This document shows, in pieces, positions 52,505 to 61,435 of a stretch of 64,000 bases of DNA; positions within the stretch are counted from its first letter, which is position 1; every line of letters starts with the position of its first letter. Under the pieces are notes generated by a model. That model did no database searches. It worked only from the letters and a program-made list of their open reading frames with translations, and was not told the DNA's origin. The position numbers and the translations under genes were made by a program. This DNA is from Falsirhodobacter deserti (GTDB lineage Bacteria > Pseudomonadota > Alphaproteobacteria > Rhodobacterales > Rhodobacteraceae), in the NCBI RefSeq assembly GCF_004015795.1, contig NZ_ML137220.1, positions 1 to 64,000 of the forward strand, given 5' to 3'.

Positions 52505-53671
52505 ATGGCAGATCTTTCATCTCGTTTCACATCATGGCTTCGGCCGCTGCTCCCGGCAGTTGGGCGGGCACCGATGGCAGAGGTTTTCCGCGCAGGCATT
52601 GGTGCCGGTATCGGGCTTGCTGTCGCCGGGCTGCTCCTTGCCGCTTCGGTCGATCTGAAAACGGGGCTTTTCCTGATTGCCCCCTTCGGCGCATCGGCGG
52701 TCCTGATATTCGCCGTTCCCAACAGCCCGCTGGCGCAGCCATGGTCCGCGATCGTGGGCAACAGCATTGCGGCGCTTGTGGGGGTGGTGGCCTGCATGAC
52801 GGTTGGCGATCCCGCGCTGCGGGTGGCGCTTGCAGTGGGCGGATCCGTGGCGGCGATGCTGCTGATGCGTGCGGTTCATCCACCGGGGGGCGCCGTCGCC
52901 ATGACGGCTGCCCTCAGCCCCGACACGGTGGGACAGTTGGGTCCGTGGTTCGCCTTCGCGCCCGTCGCGGCCGGAACGACGATCCTTGTGTTGGCGGGAT
53001 GCATCTATGCCCGCGCCACCGGCCGGCATTACCCCATGCGCCATGCGCCCCAGTCACCGACGCCGCCCGACGTTTCACCCGTGGCACGGATCGGCCTGCG
53101 CGAAGAAGAGCTTGCCGCGATCCTGCGCAATTATCGCCAGTCGCTGAACCTCGGCACCGAGGATCTTGCGCGGCTGATCGGCGCGGCAGAAATGCAGGCG
53201 GCTAGCCATCGCTCGGGCGATCTGACCGCAGCCGATATCATGTCGCGCGATCTTGTCACGGTGGGTCCCGACACACCGCTTGGCGAGGTGGCGAACCTCT
53301 TCCGCGATCACGGCTTCACCTCGCTGCCGGTGGTGCAGGAAGGGGATAAGTTCCTTGGCGTGATTTTCCAGATTCACCTGATCCGCCGTGCGCGCGAGGA
53401 TGTTTTCCGGTTGGATCGCGGGTTCGGCTCCGCGATGAAGCGACTGCTGGACAGCCGGCTTACCACGCCTGTTCGTGCCGCAGACATCATGGGAACGGCG
53501 ATGCCCCGCGCCACGACGGGAACGCCGGTTGCCGCCCTGTTGCCCATGATGGCCGACGGCATCTGCGATGCCGTGCCGGTCCTTGAACGCGGGCGCATTG
53601 TCGGGATCGTGACCCGAACCGACATGATCGCCGCATTGGCGCGCCGCAGCCTGAGTGCCCGTGACAACTGA
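52505..53671 (+). CDS. HPP-family membrane protein with two CBS domains
   Basis: A 388-residue protein with four or so membrane segments (about 25-170), including FLIAPFGASAVLIF and the signature RAVHPPGGAVAM, then two CBS domains (about 230-285, ADIMSRDLVTV; 325-380, ADIMGTAMPRA). Plant and cyanobacterial HPP proteins have been linked to nitrite transport; CBS pairs bind adenosine nucleotides and regulate transport. The substrate here is unknown. ATG 52505 lies close behind AGGGGGC. Confidence 0.85.
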   Translation: MADLSSRFTSWLRPLLPAVGRAPMAEVFRAGIGAGIGLAVAGLLLAASVDLKTGLFLIAPFGASAVLIFAVPNSPLAQPWSAIVGNSIAALVGVVACMTVGDPALRVALAVGGSVAAMLLMRAVHPPGGAVAMTAALSPDTVGQLGPWFAFAPVAAGTTILVLAGCIYARATGRHYPMRHAPQSPTPPDVSPVARIGLREEELAAILRNYRQSLNLGTEDLARLIGAAEMQAASHRSGDLTAADIMSRDLVTVGPDTPLGEVANLFRDHGFTSLPVVQEGDKFLGVIFQIHLIRRAREDVFRLDRGFGSAMKRLLDSRLTTPVRAADIMGTAMPRATTGTPVAALLPMMADGICDAVPVLERGRIVGIVTRTDMIAALARRSLSARDN

Positions 53672-53731
53672 ACCGCTTGCACCGGCAGGCCTGCGCGGAT
53701 GAAAGTGCCGCAACCCGATAGGACTTGCACC

Positions 53732-54907
53732 ATGCCGAAAACGATCGTGATCCTGCTGGATGGTACGTCGAACAGTATCAAGGAAAAGCGGACCAACATC
53801 CTGCGCCTTTACGGCTGTCTCGATAAAACGGACCAGCAGATCGTTTATTATGATCCCGGTGTGGGCACATTGGGATCGCAGCATTACTGGTCGGGTCTGG
53901 CGCAGGCGTCGTCAGAGCTTTGGGGCATGGCGACGGGCATGGGCATCGATCACAACGTCAAGGAGGCCTATCGCTTCCTTGTCAGGAACTGTGCGAAAGG
54001 TGGCGAGGATGATCGCATCTGCTTGCTTGGCTTCTCACGCGGGGCCTATACGGCGCGAATGCTGGCCGGCTTCATCCATACGATAGGGTTGTTGGAGCCG
54101 CGGAACCTGAACCTGCTGGATCACGCCTATCGTGCCTATAAAAGCATTGGGGACCGCAGTTGCGACTGCACGCAACCCTGCACATGCGATCAGGGGCTGG
54201 AGGAGGTGAAGCTGTACCAGCGGATCCTGGACACGCATCACCCCTGCATCCACCTTCTTGGCCTGTTCGACACCGTCGCCTCGGTGATCGAGCCGTCGCG
54301 CAATGTGCTGCCACAGCTTCGACATCACGCCTTCACCTCCCGCAACCCGTCAGTCGCGCATGTGCGCCATGCGGTTGCACTTGATGAACGCCGCCGGTTA
54401 TTCGATCCGCTTCTTTGGGACACATCCGATCCTGCGCAGGACGTTCGCGAGGTCTGGTTCACCGGCAGTCATGGCGACATCGGCGGCGGCCTGCCCGAGA
54501 AAGCCTCGGCGCTTGCCAAGATTTCACTGCAATGGATGATCGAAGAAACAAGCCGGCTTGGCCTTCGCTATTGCCCCGAAACGGTAAGCCTTCTGGTGCA
54601 GGGGGAGGGGCAGGATCATAAATATGCACCGCCCAATCCGTTTGCGCCCGTCACCAATTCCATGACAGCAAGGTGGAAGGTTCTGGAATACCTTCCGCTG
54701 CCGCAGCGCGGATCGGGCGGGCTGCGCCTCAGCCTTGGCCGCAATCAACCGCGCAAGGTGCCGGCCCGTTCGCGCATTCATGCATCGGTTCTGGCACGGG
54801 CGGCATTGACGGGGGAACTTCAGCCGAACATACCAGACGATTATCGGGTGGAGGGTGATCCTTCGGATCATACGTCTCCGGGTCTGGGCGTACGGGGGGT
54901 GGCATGA
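53732..54907 (+). CDS. DUF2235 alpha/beta-hydrolase-like protein
   Basis: About 391 residues. TIVILLDGTSNSI is the first strand/loop and LLGFSRGAYTARMLAGFI the nucleophile elbow with Ser102; VWFTGSHGDIGGG carries a later catalytic-type His/Asp region. DUF2235 contains the Tle1-type phospholipase effectors of type VI secretion, but many stand-alone members exist, and no secretion genes are nearby. A Cys-rich insert (CDCTQPCTCDQ) could bind a metal or form disulfides. ATG 53732 is preferred to the GTG/ATG at 53699. The stop overlaps the next start (ATGA). Confidence 0.8.
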   Translation: MPKTIVILLDGTSNSIKEKRTNILRLYGCLDKTDQQIVYYDPGVGTLGSQHYWSGLAQASSELWGMATGMGIDHNVKEAYRFLVRNCAKGGEDDRICLLGFSRGAYTARMLAGFIHTIGLLEPRNLNLLDHAYRAYKSIGDRSCDCTQPCTCDQGLEEVKLYQRILDTHHPCIHLLGLFDTVASVIEPSRNVLPQLRHHAFTSRNPSVAHVRHAVALDERRRLFDPLLWDTSDPAQDVREVWFTGSHGDIGGGLPEKASALAKISLQWMIEETSRLGLRYCPETVSLLVQGEGQDHKYAPPNPFAPVTNSMTARWKVLEYLPLPQRGSGGLRLSLGRNQPRKVPARSRIHASVLARAALTGELQPNIPDDYRVEGDPSDHTSPGLGVRGVA

Positions 54908-55827
54908 CGCGAAAAACATCCAACCTTCCGGGAATCCTCGCGATCCTTTTTGCGGCAGTTGTCTGGGGAACAACGGGAACCGCCGCCGCTCTCGCGCCCG
55001 ATGTCGGCGCCGCCGCCATCGGCGCGGCGGCCATGGGGCTTGGGGGCATCGCGCAAGCCTTGTTCGCGTGGCGCGGCATCATGCGCGCTGGTGGCAGCCT
55101 TCTTGAACAGCGCCGCCTTCTGCTGATCGGTGCGGTCGCGGTGGCCGTTTATCCGCTGGCATTCTACAGCTCGATGCGGTTGGCGGGTGTCACCGTGGGA
55201 ACGGTGGTAACGATCGGATCGGCACCTTTGCTTTCTGCCCTGATCGAATACGTGTTCGACAGGGCGCGTCTGACAATGCGATGGGTCACAGGGGCCGCCG
55301 TAGGCGTTTCGGGGATGATCCTGATCTGCACAGCGGAAGGCGGAATGCAGGCAGAGGTAGTTTCCGTTCCACTGGGTGTCGCGCTTGGCCTGATTGGTGG
55401 CCTCACCTATGCCCTTTATTCATGGACGGCACGGGGAATGATGTTGCGTGGCGTTCCGTCTTCCGTGGCAATGGGCGCGACATTCGGGATTGGCGGGGTG
55501 CTTCTTCTGCCGGTGCTGGTGATGACAGGCGCACCCTTCCTTCAGTCATGGAACAATACTGCCGTCGGCATCTATATGGCCGCAGTCCCCATGTTCCTTG
55601 GGTATCTGTGCTTTGGCTTTGGTCTGGCCCGTGTTCGCGCAAGCACAGCCACCACGATAACCCTGTTCGAACCCGTTGTGGCCGCGGTTCTGGCTGTCGC
55701 CATCGTCGGGGAACGTCTTCCACCGCTGGGATGGATCGGCGTGGCGCTGGTCGTCACGTGCCTTGTGATCGTGACGATGCCCTTGAGATTGTTTCGCCCC
55801 GCAGCGCGCCGCGAAACGGCAGGCTAG
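54904..55827 (+). CDS. EamA/DMT-family transporter
   Basis: A 307-residue drug/metabolite transporter with ten membrane helices in two EamA repeats: GILAILFAAVVWGTTGTAAAL starts the first and IGGLTYALYSWTARGMML the second; FEPVVAAVLAVAIVGERLPPLGW is a typical C-terminal motif. It exports a small metabolite of unknown identity. The start overlaps the DUF2235 stop by 4 bp and the end overlaps the convergent Lrp gene by 4 bp. Confidence 0.9.
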   Translation: MTRKTSNLPGILAILFAAVVWGTTGTAAALAPDVGAAAIGAAAMGLGGIAQALFAWRGIMRAGGSLLEQRRLLLIGAVAVAVYPLAFYSSMRLAGVTVGTVVTIGSAPLLSALIEYVFDRARLTMRWVTGAAVGVSGMILICTAEGGMQAEVVSVPLGVALGLIGGLTYALYSWTARGMMLRGVPSSVAMGATFGIGGVLLLPVLVMTGAPFLQSWNNTAVGIYMAAVPMFLGYLCFGFGLARVRASTATTITLFEPVVAAVLAVAIVGERLPPLGWIGVALVVTCLVIVTMPLRLFRPAARRETAG

Positions 55828-56288
55828 ATCGTTACGGGGTTCTGCTCCACCACGGCTTCCATCGACACATGGCTGGAGGTGTTGTTGATATGGGGCAGAA
55901 CCGAGATCTTCTCGGCCATGATGCGGCGGAAATCTCCTACATCCTTGGAGCGGATCTTGACCAGGTAATCGCATCCCCCCGCGATCATGTAACATTCCTC
56001 CACTTCCGGAATGCCCCTGATGGCGGCGTTGAACCGCTGCAAGGCGTTTTCGCGCGTATCGTCAAGGCTGACTTCGACATAGGTGACATGGCTCAGTCCC
56101 AGCCGAAGGGGCGAAAGCATCGCGCGATAGCCGGTGATGAGGCCCATCTCCTCCATCTGGCGAATGCGATGGGCGACGGGCGTCTTCGACAAGCCGACCT
56201 TGCGCGCAAGTTCCGCCGTGGAAATGCGGGCATTCGTTGTCAGTTCGGCCAGTATCTTGCGGTCGATAGGATCAAGATCAATGTCCAC
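55824..56288 (-). CDS. Lrp/AsnC-family regulator (possible PutR)
   Basis: A 154-residue regulator: N-terminal helix-turn-helix (LDPIDRKILAELTTNARISTAELARKVGLS region, shown by ILAELTTNARISTAELA) and the C-terminal RAM/AsnC ligand domain (GLSHVTYVEVSLDD, YMIAGGCDYLVKIRSKD). Feast/famine regulators bind amino acids and often control neighbouring transporter or catabolic genes. It is divergent, at a distance, from putP, so it may be a PutR-like proline regulator. It also converges with the EamA gene. The target is unproven. Confidence 0.9.
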   Translation of the reverse strand: MDIDLDPIDRKILAELTTNARISTAELARKVGLSKTPVAHRIRQMEEMGLITGYRAMLSPLRLGLSHVTYVEVSLDDTRENALQRFNAAIRGIPEVEECYMIAGGCDYLVKIRSKDVGDFRRIMAEKISVLPHINNTSSHVSMEAVVEQNPVTI

Positions 56289-56396
56289 ACCAAGATGTCC
56301 CCAAAAAAAGTTCCTTTCGTCTGCGATGGTGGCCTTTTATGGTCGAACCGCCTACTAAAAAGAAGATAGCCTCTTTCGATCACTTAGGAGGTCGCC

Positions 56397-56513
56397 ATGC
56401 CCGGCGTCAACAGGACAAAACTTCCGCGTGTATACGCGTTTCATGCCGAAGCGTCGGGCTTTATGATCGCGCCGGTGCACCAGGCAGCCGGATTGGCATT
56501 GTCCCGATTATGA
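56397..56513 (+). CDS. Possible 38-residue peptide upstream of putP
   Basis: TAGGAGG eight to ten bases upstream of an ATG at 56397 is one of the better ribosome sites of the window; the frame runs 38 codons (MPGVNRTKLPRVYAFH ...). It resembles nothing known to me. It could be a small protein, a leader peptide for putP or the leftover of a degraded gene. The surrounding region 56289-56708 (420 bp) shows no other gene and must hold the lrp and putP promoters. Confidence 0.3.
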   Translation: MPGVNRTKLPRVYAFHAEASGFMIAPVHQAAGLALSRL

Positions 56514-56708
56514 TCGCGGAAAAGGGCAAACGCCTGGTTTCGGGCAAGTGATCGCGGCGCTTCGGACAGCGCACTGTATCAACAAAAATCCAATGGGTCG
56601 ATCCGGCCTGCACCGGATCGCAATTCAAGCTCGGGACGGACATTCTTGAACACTTTGTTTACAAGACAAGGTGTGGAAGAAGGCGAGCGACCAATAAAGG
56701 AGGAGCGA

Positions 56709-58169
56709 ATGCAGACAGGGATTTGGATAAGCCTCTTGGCTTATTTTCTGCTGATGATCGGTATCGGCATTTATGCGTGGCGGAAAAGCACGTCGAATTC
56801 AGAGGAGTATATTCTTGGTGGCCGAAGCCTTTCGCCCTCGGTAGCGGCCCTTTCGGCGGGCGCATCGGACATGAGCGGCTGGCTTTTGCTTGGCCTTCCG
56901 GGCGCACTGTTCCTCTCGGGCGTGTCGCAGTCCTGGATTGCCGTCGGGTTGGCCATCGGCGCACTGCTGAACTGGATCATCGTCGCCCCGCGCCTGCGCG
57001 AACAGACCGAGATTTACGATAACTCCCTCACTATTCCGGGATTTCTCGGCAGCCGGTTCCCCAGCAAGGCACGCGTGTTGCGCCTGGTGTCCGCGATCAT
57101 CATCGTTATCTTCTTTGCCGTTTATACCGCGTCGGGCCTTGTCGGCGGGGGCAAGCTGTTCGCCAGCGCCTTCGGCGGCGACTATATGACGGGCGTGCTG
57201 ATCACCTTGGGCATCGTGCTTGTTTATACCGTGATCGGGGGGTTTCTTGCCGTCAGCCTGACCGATTTCGTGCAGGGCTGCATCATGATGGTTGCGCTTA
57301 TCATCATGCCGGTCGTGATCCTGACTACGGGGCAGGGCAATGGCGTGGGACAGGCACTGGACCGTCTGGCCGGAATCGATCCTGCACTTTTGTCCTTCTT
57401 TGACGGCGTGACAGCGATTGGCTGGATTTCCGCCATGGCATGGGGCCTCGGATATTTCGGTCAGCCACACATCATCGTGCGTTTCATGGCCATTCGCCGC
57501 GTGTCCGAAGTTCCGGCCGCCCGCAACATCGGGATGAGCTGGATGATCGTTTCGCTGATCGGCGCGCTGTCGCTGGGTATCTTCGGTCGCGCTTATGCCG
57601 AACGGAACGGCCTGACGATCGCCGATCCGGAAACGCTGTTCATCGTGCTGTCCAACCTGCTGTTCCACCCGCTTGTCACAGGGTTCCTGTATGCGGCGTT
57701 GCTGGCCGCGATCATGTCGACGGTTTCCAGCCAGCTCCTCGTTTCCTCGGCATCGCTGACGGAAGACATCTATCGCAGCGCGGTGAAGCGCAAGCCGTCG
57801 GACCGTGAGCTGGTTACGGTGGGCCGCGTTGCGGTTCTGCTCGTCGGGCTTGTGGCTGTCTATATCGCGCGCGATCCGGACTCCCAGGTGCTTGGCTTGG
57901 TGGCGAATGCCTGGGCCGGCTTCGGCGCGGCTTTCGGCCCGCTGATCGTGCTGTCTCTGACGTGGAAGCGCATGACGGGCGCAGGCGCTGTTGCGGGCCT
58001 GATTGTCGGTGCGGTCACGGTGATCATCTGGATCAGCCTTGGCCTGAACCAGTCGCTTCTGGGCGGCGAGGGCCTGTACGAGATCGTTCCGGGCTTCGTT
58101 GCCTCTCTGATCGCGATCGTTGTCGTCAGCCTTGCTGGCCGCGATCGGGGCGAATACCGCGCATCGTGA
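56709..58169 (+). CDS. putP: Sodium/proline symporter PutP
   Basis: A 486-residue sodium:solute symporter (SSS family) with about 13 membrane segments. EEYILGGRSLSPSVAALSAGASDMSGWLLLG is the N-terminal sodium/proline site region (core SAGASDMSGWLL); GYFGQPHIIVRFMAI, LLAAIMSTVSSQLLVSSASL and NAWAGFGAAFGP are PutP hallmarks. It imports proline with sodium. The start at 56709 has AAAGGAGGAG upstream; the frame from 56646 is too long. No PutA is present in the window. Confidence 0.94.
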   Translation: MQTGIWISLLAYFLLMIGIGIYAWRKSTSNSEEYILGGRSLSPSVAALSAGASDMSGWLLLGLPGALFLSGVSQSWIAVGLAIGALLNWIIVAPRLREQTEIYDNSLTIPGFLGSRFPSKARVLRLVSAIIIVIFFAVYTASGLVGGGKLFASAFGGDYMTGVLITLGIVLVYTVIGGFLAVSLTDFVQGCIMMVALIIMPVVILTTGQGNGVGQALDRLAGIDPALLSFFDGVTAIGWISAMAWGLGYFGQPHIIVRFMAIRRVSEVPAARNIGMSWMIVSLIGALSLGIFGRAYAERNGLTIADPETLFIVLSNLLFHPLVTGFLYAALLAAIMSTVSSQLLVSSASLTEDIYRSAVKRKPSDRELVTVGRVAVLLVGLVAVYIARDPDSQVLGLVANAWAGFGAAFGPLIVLSLTWKRMTGAGAVAGLIVGAVTVIIWISLGLNQSLLGGEGLYEIVPGFVASLIAIVVVSLAGRDRGEYRAS

Positions 58170-58175
58170 TCCTCA

Positions 58176-58201
58176 GGCGGGAACGCTCATGCGTTCCCGC
58201 C
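58176..58201 (+). terminator. Stem-loop after putP
   Basis: GGCGGGAACGC and GCGTTCCCGCC form a perfect 11-bp stem with a TCAT loop, seven bases after the putP stop. A T-rich stretch follows only after a few bases (CTCTTGTTTG), so termination is likely but not textbook. Confidence 0.7.
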
Positions 58202-58341
58202 ACCGGCTCTTGTTTGCAACGCTGAAGCTGGTGGCTTGCAACTCCTGCATGATTCCGACTATTTCTATCGGGAAAGCTGATCGAGTGTCGTCGCGCATGT
58301 CTGGCAGATCGGTTGGTTCGGATCGTGATCAGGATGCAAAG

Positions 58342-60435
58342 ATGCAAAACCATACTCCTTCCGGTTTTCACGAACGGCGCCGTGCCGGGTCGCTGCTGGC
58401 CCTGCTGACGCTCGGCACGGCGATCTGCCCTGCCGCATCATATGCGCAGGATGTGACGACCCTTCCGGAGATCGTGGTCAATGCCACTTCGGATGAAACG
58501 AACATCGTCGCCACGGACACCACCGCCGGATCGAAGATGCAGACGGACGTGCTTGACACATCCGCCTCGATTTCCGTGATCACTGCGAAAGAGATTGCAA
58601 CCCGCAACGCCGACACGATGGAAAAGGTGCTGGCCTATTCTGCGGGTGTGCTGGTCAATGAATATGGCGGCGGCGACGACCGTTATGACTACGTTCGCAT
58701 CCGCGGCTTTGATGAAATGTCGCTCGGCTCCTATCGCGACGGGCTACCGGTGCGCGGTTTCGGCTGGACGTTTGGCCGGCGCGAGATCTATGGACTGGAG
58801 CGGGTGGAGGTGCTGAAAGGCTCCAATTCCTCGTTGTTCGGGATGAACGCGCCGGGCGGGCTGGTCAATGCCGTGACCAAGACGCCGAAACCCTATCGCT
58901 TCGGCGAGGTGTATACCACGCTTGGCGATGACCATGTCGAAGTTGGAACGGATTTCGGCGACGTGCTGGATCCTGCAGGTGTGTGGAGCTATCGCGTCAC
59001 CGCCAAGACGCAGGATGCGTCGCTTGGATATGATTATTCGAATGATGATCGGGCATATCTCGCAGGTGCGCTCACCTATCGTCCGTCGGACGCCACCGAA
59101 CTGACCGTCATGCTGGATCACAACGATCGCGAAGGCACGCCCGGCGCATCCAGCGCACCGCTTGATGCGGGCATCGACCCCAAGACGTTCCTTGGCGAGC
59201 CGGATTTCAACAAGTTCGACACGACCGAGCGTAGCTACGGCTATGCCTTCCGCCGCGATTTCGGTCGGGGCGTGACGTTCAGGCAGACCGCGCGCTACAG
59301 CAATCTCGACCTGACCTATGAAAGCATCTACGGCGCAACGGAAGATCCCGCCGATGATCGGACCGCCTTTGCAATCTATGGCAAGAACAAGCAGTTCGCG
59401 ATCGACAACCAGCTGGAGTTCGATGCCACCTTCGGCTCTGTCCAAAGCCGCACATTGGCTGGTTTCGAATATTCGTGGATGCATCTGAAGGAAAACCGCC
59501 TTTTTGGCAGCGCCACGGGGATCGATATCCACGATCCTTCCTATTGCGGGCGCGCTTGCATCAAGCTGTCGGATGCAGGCTATTCTGACCAGTCGCCGCG
59601 GCTTTACGCGCGGTCGGTCTATCTTCAGCAGGAACTGACCTTCGCGGATCGCTGGATCCTGACCTTCGGCGGCCGGTCCGACAATATCCACGTCACCATG
59701 GGGTATCCCGAAACGGGCGCGCAGGACGATCGCGATTACAACGCCTTCACGAAGCGCATCGGTCTGACCTACAAGATCGACCCGTCGATGTCGGTCTATG
59801 CCAACTATTCCGAATCGTTTGAGCCGGACCTGTGGGATCTGTCAGCCGACCCGCGCGAAGGCACGCAATACGAGGTCGGGTTCAAGTATCGCCCGCTGGA
59901 TACGGACCTGATGTTCAGCGCCGCGCTGTTTGATCTGACGCAGACGAACGTAACGACAACGCTAAACAACATTCCGATGCAGGTGGGCGAGGTGAACGTG
60001 CAGGGCGCCGAGATGGAGGCCAAGGCGGAACTCAACGACCGGTTCAGCCTGACCGCCGCTTGGTCCTATTGGAATGCCGAGATCACCGAGGATGCCGTCA
60101 ACAAAGGCAACCGTCCCGCCTTCACCCCGCGCAACACGGTGTCGCTGTGGGGGGATTACACCTTCCCCCGCCAAGGTGCGCGCGGGGAAACGATGGTCGG
60201 ACTGGGGCTGCGCTATGTGTCCTCGGCCTATCCTGACAACGCGAACACGCGGCGGATCGGGGGGCATACGACCATTGATGCCGCTGTCAGCTATCAGCTT
60301 GCGCAGAACGTTGCGCTGCAGGCCAATGTCAGCAACCTGCTGGACAAGCGCTATGTCTCGGCCACGGACACGACGGGTGCCGGCTGGTATGGCGACGGGC
60401 GCAAAGTCACGGCAACGCTGAAATACACGTGGTGA
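58342..60435 (+). CDS. TonB-dependent siderophore receptor
   Basis: About 697 residues. Signal peptide (LLALLTLGTAICPAASYAQ), a TonB-box-like TTLPEIVVNA, a plug domain (SASISVITAKEIATRNADTMEKVL core ISVITAKEIATRN; RIRGFDE; VLKGSNSSLFGMNAPGGLVN) and a 22-strand barrel ending in KYTW with aromatic terminus. Ferrisiderophore uptake through the outer membrane using TonB energy is the expected role, consistent with the ABC iron-uptake genes that follow. ATG 58342 is chosen with AGGA upstream; the longer frame from 58120 is noise. A Fur box was not clearly seen. The siderophore type is unknown. Confidence 0.93.
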   Translation: MQNHTPSGFHERRRAGSLLALLTLGTAICPAASYAQDVTTLPEIVVNATSDETNIVATDTTAGSKMQTDVLDTSASISVITAKEIATRNADTMEKVLAYSAGVLVNEYGGGDDRYDYVRIRGFDEMSLGSYRDGLPVRGFGWTFGRREIYGLERVEVLKGSNSSLFGMNAPGGLVNAVTKTPKPYRFGEVYTTLGDDHVEVGTDFGDVLDPAGVWSYRVTAKTQDASLGYDYSNDDRAYLAGALTYRPSDATELTVMLDHNDREGTPGASSAPLDAGIDPKTFLGEPDFNKFDTTERSYGYAFRRDFGRGVTFRQTARYSNLDLTYESIYGATEDPADDRTAFAIYGKNKQFAIDNQLEFDATFGSVQSRTLAGFEYSWMHLKENRLFGSATGIDIHDPSYCGRACIKLSDAGYSDQSPRLYARSVYLQQELTFADRWILTFGGRSDNIHVTMGYPETGAQDDRDYNAFTKRIGLTYKIDPSMSVYANYSESFEPDLWDLSADPREGTQYEVGFKYRPLDTDLMFSAALFDLTQTNVTTTLNNIPMQVGEVNVQGAEMEAKAELNDRFSLTAAWSYWNAEITEDAVNKGNRPAFTPRNTVSLWGDYTFPRQGARGETMVGLGLRYVSSAYPDNANTRRIGGHTTIDAAVSYQLAQNVALQANVSNLLDKRYVSATDTTGAGWYGDGRKVTATLKYTW

Positions 60436-60445
60436 GGATGGCGCG

Positions 60446-61435
60446 ATGCTGATCGGAAGACGCGGATTTCTGGCTGGCGCAGCCGCAACAATGGCAGCGC
60501 CGGCGGTGCTGGCACAGGAAGGCGAGATGCGCTTTCCCCACGTCTTTGGCGAAACGGTGCTGAAGGAGCCCGCACGCCGCGTCGTGTCAGCCGGGTTCAA
60601 TACGCAGGATCCGCTTCTTGCCCTTGGTGTCGTGCCGGTGGGCGTGCGCTATTGGTACGGGGATTATGAAGGCGGGATCTGGCCTTGGGCCCGGGATTAT
60701 GTTGGCGACACCGCCCCTGTCCTGATGCAGGGTGAGATTTCGGTGGAAACCGTTGCGGGCCTTGCCCCTGATCTGGTCGTTGCAATCGGTTCCGGCATGT
60801 CGCGGGCGGAATATGATCTGCTGTCGCAGATTGCGCCGGTGTTGCTGCAGGAGCCGCAATATTCCACCTATGGCACCCCGTGGGATGTCGTTACGCGCAC
60901 GATCGCGCGCGCGGTGGGCAAGGCGGATCAGGCGGAGGCGATGATCGTGGATTTGCGGGCCCGTTTTGCTGCGGCGCGCGCACGCCATCCGGACTGGTCC
61001 GGCCGCACCGCTGTTGCGGCTTGGCAGGATGGCGGCCAGACCGGCGCGTTTCTTTCAGATGACGTTCGCGTGCAGTTTCTGGCAGAGCTTGGCTTCGTTC
61101 CCCCCCCTGCGCTTGCGTCGCTGGCGGGCACGAGTTTCTATACCACCCTATCCCCCGAAGATCTGTCGCCGATTGATGCCGATCTGATCATCTGGATTTC
61201 CTCGTACGATCGGGCGGCGGATATTGCGACCCTTGCGATGCGACAAACCCTGACCGCCGTGCACGAAGGGCGCGAGGTGTTCGGGGATGAGCTTCTGGCC
61301 GGGGCGCTGTCATTCGGCTCGGTTCTGTCGCTTCCCTGGGCGCTGGATCGGATCGAGGGGGACATCGCCCTTGCGATGGACGGGCGGCCCGAAACGGTGG
61401 TTCCTTCGTCGCGAAAGGCCGGACTGGTCCCGTGA
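60446..61435 (+). CDS. Iron-siderophore ABC transporter substrate-binding protein (FepB/FhuD type)
   Basis: A 329-residue exported protein with a Tat-like leader (RRGFLAGAAATMAAPAVLAQ) and the helical-backbone PBP fold: RVVSAGFNTQDPLLALGVVPVG, GLAPDLVVAIG and IWISSYDR. It carries ferrisiderophore to the FecCD-type permeases. It lies 10 bp after the receptor gene and overlaps the first permease start by 4 bp. Confidence 0.9.
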   Translation: MLIGRRGFLAGAAATMAAPAVLAQEGEMRFPHVFGETVLKEPARRVVSAGFNTQDPLLALGVVPVGVRYWYGDYEGGIWPWARDYVGDTAPVLMQGEISVETVAGLAPDLVVAIGSGMSRAEYDLLSQIAPVLLQEPQYSTYGTPWDVVTRTIARAVGKADQAEAMIVDLRARFAAARARHPDWSGRTAVAAWQDGGQTGAFLSDDVRVQFLAELGFVPPPALASLAGTSFYTTLSPEDLSPIDADLIIWISSYDRAADIATLAMRQTLTAVHEGREVFGDELLAGALSFGSVLSLPWALDRIEGDIALAMDGRPETVVPSSRKAGLVP

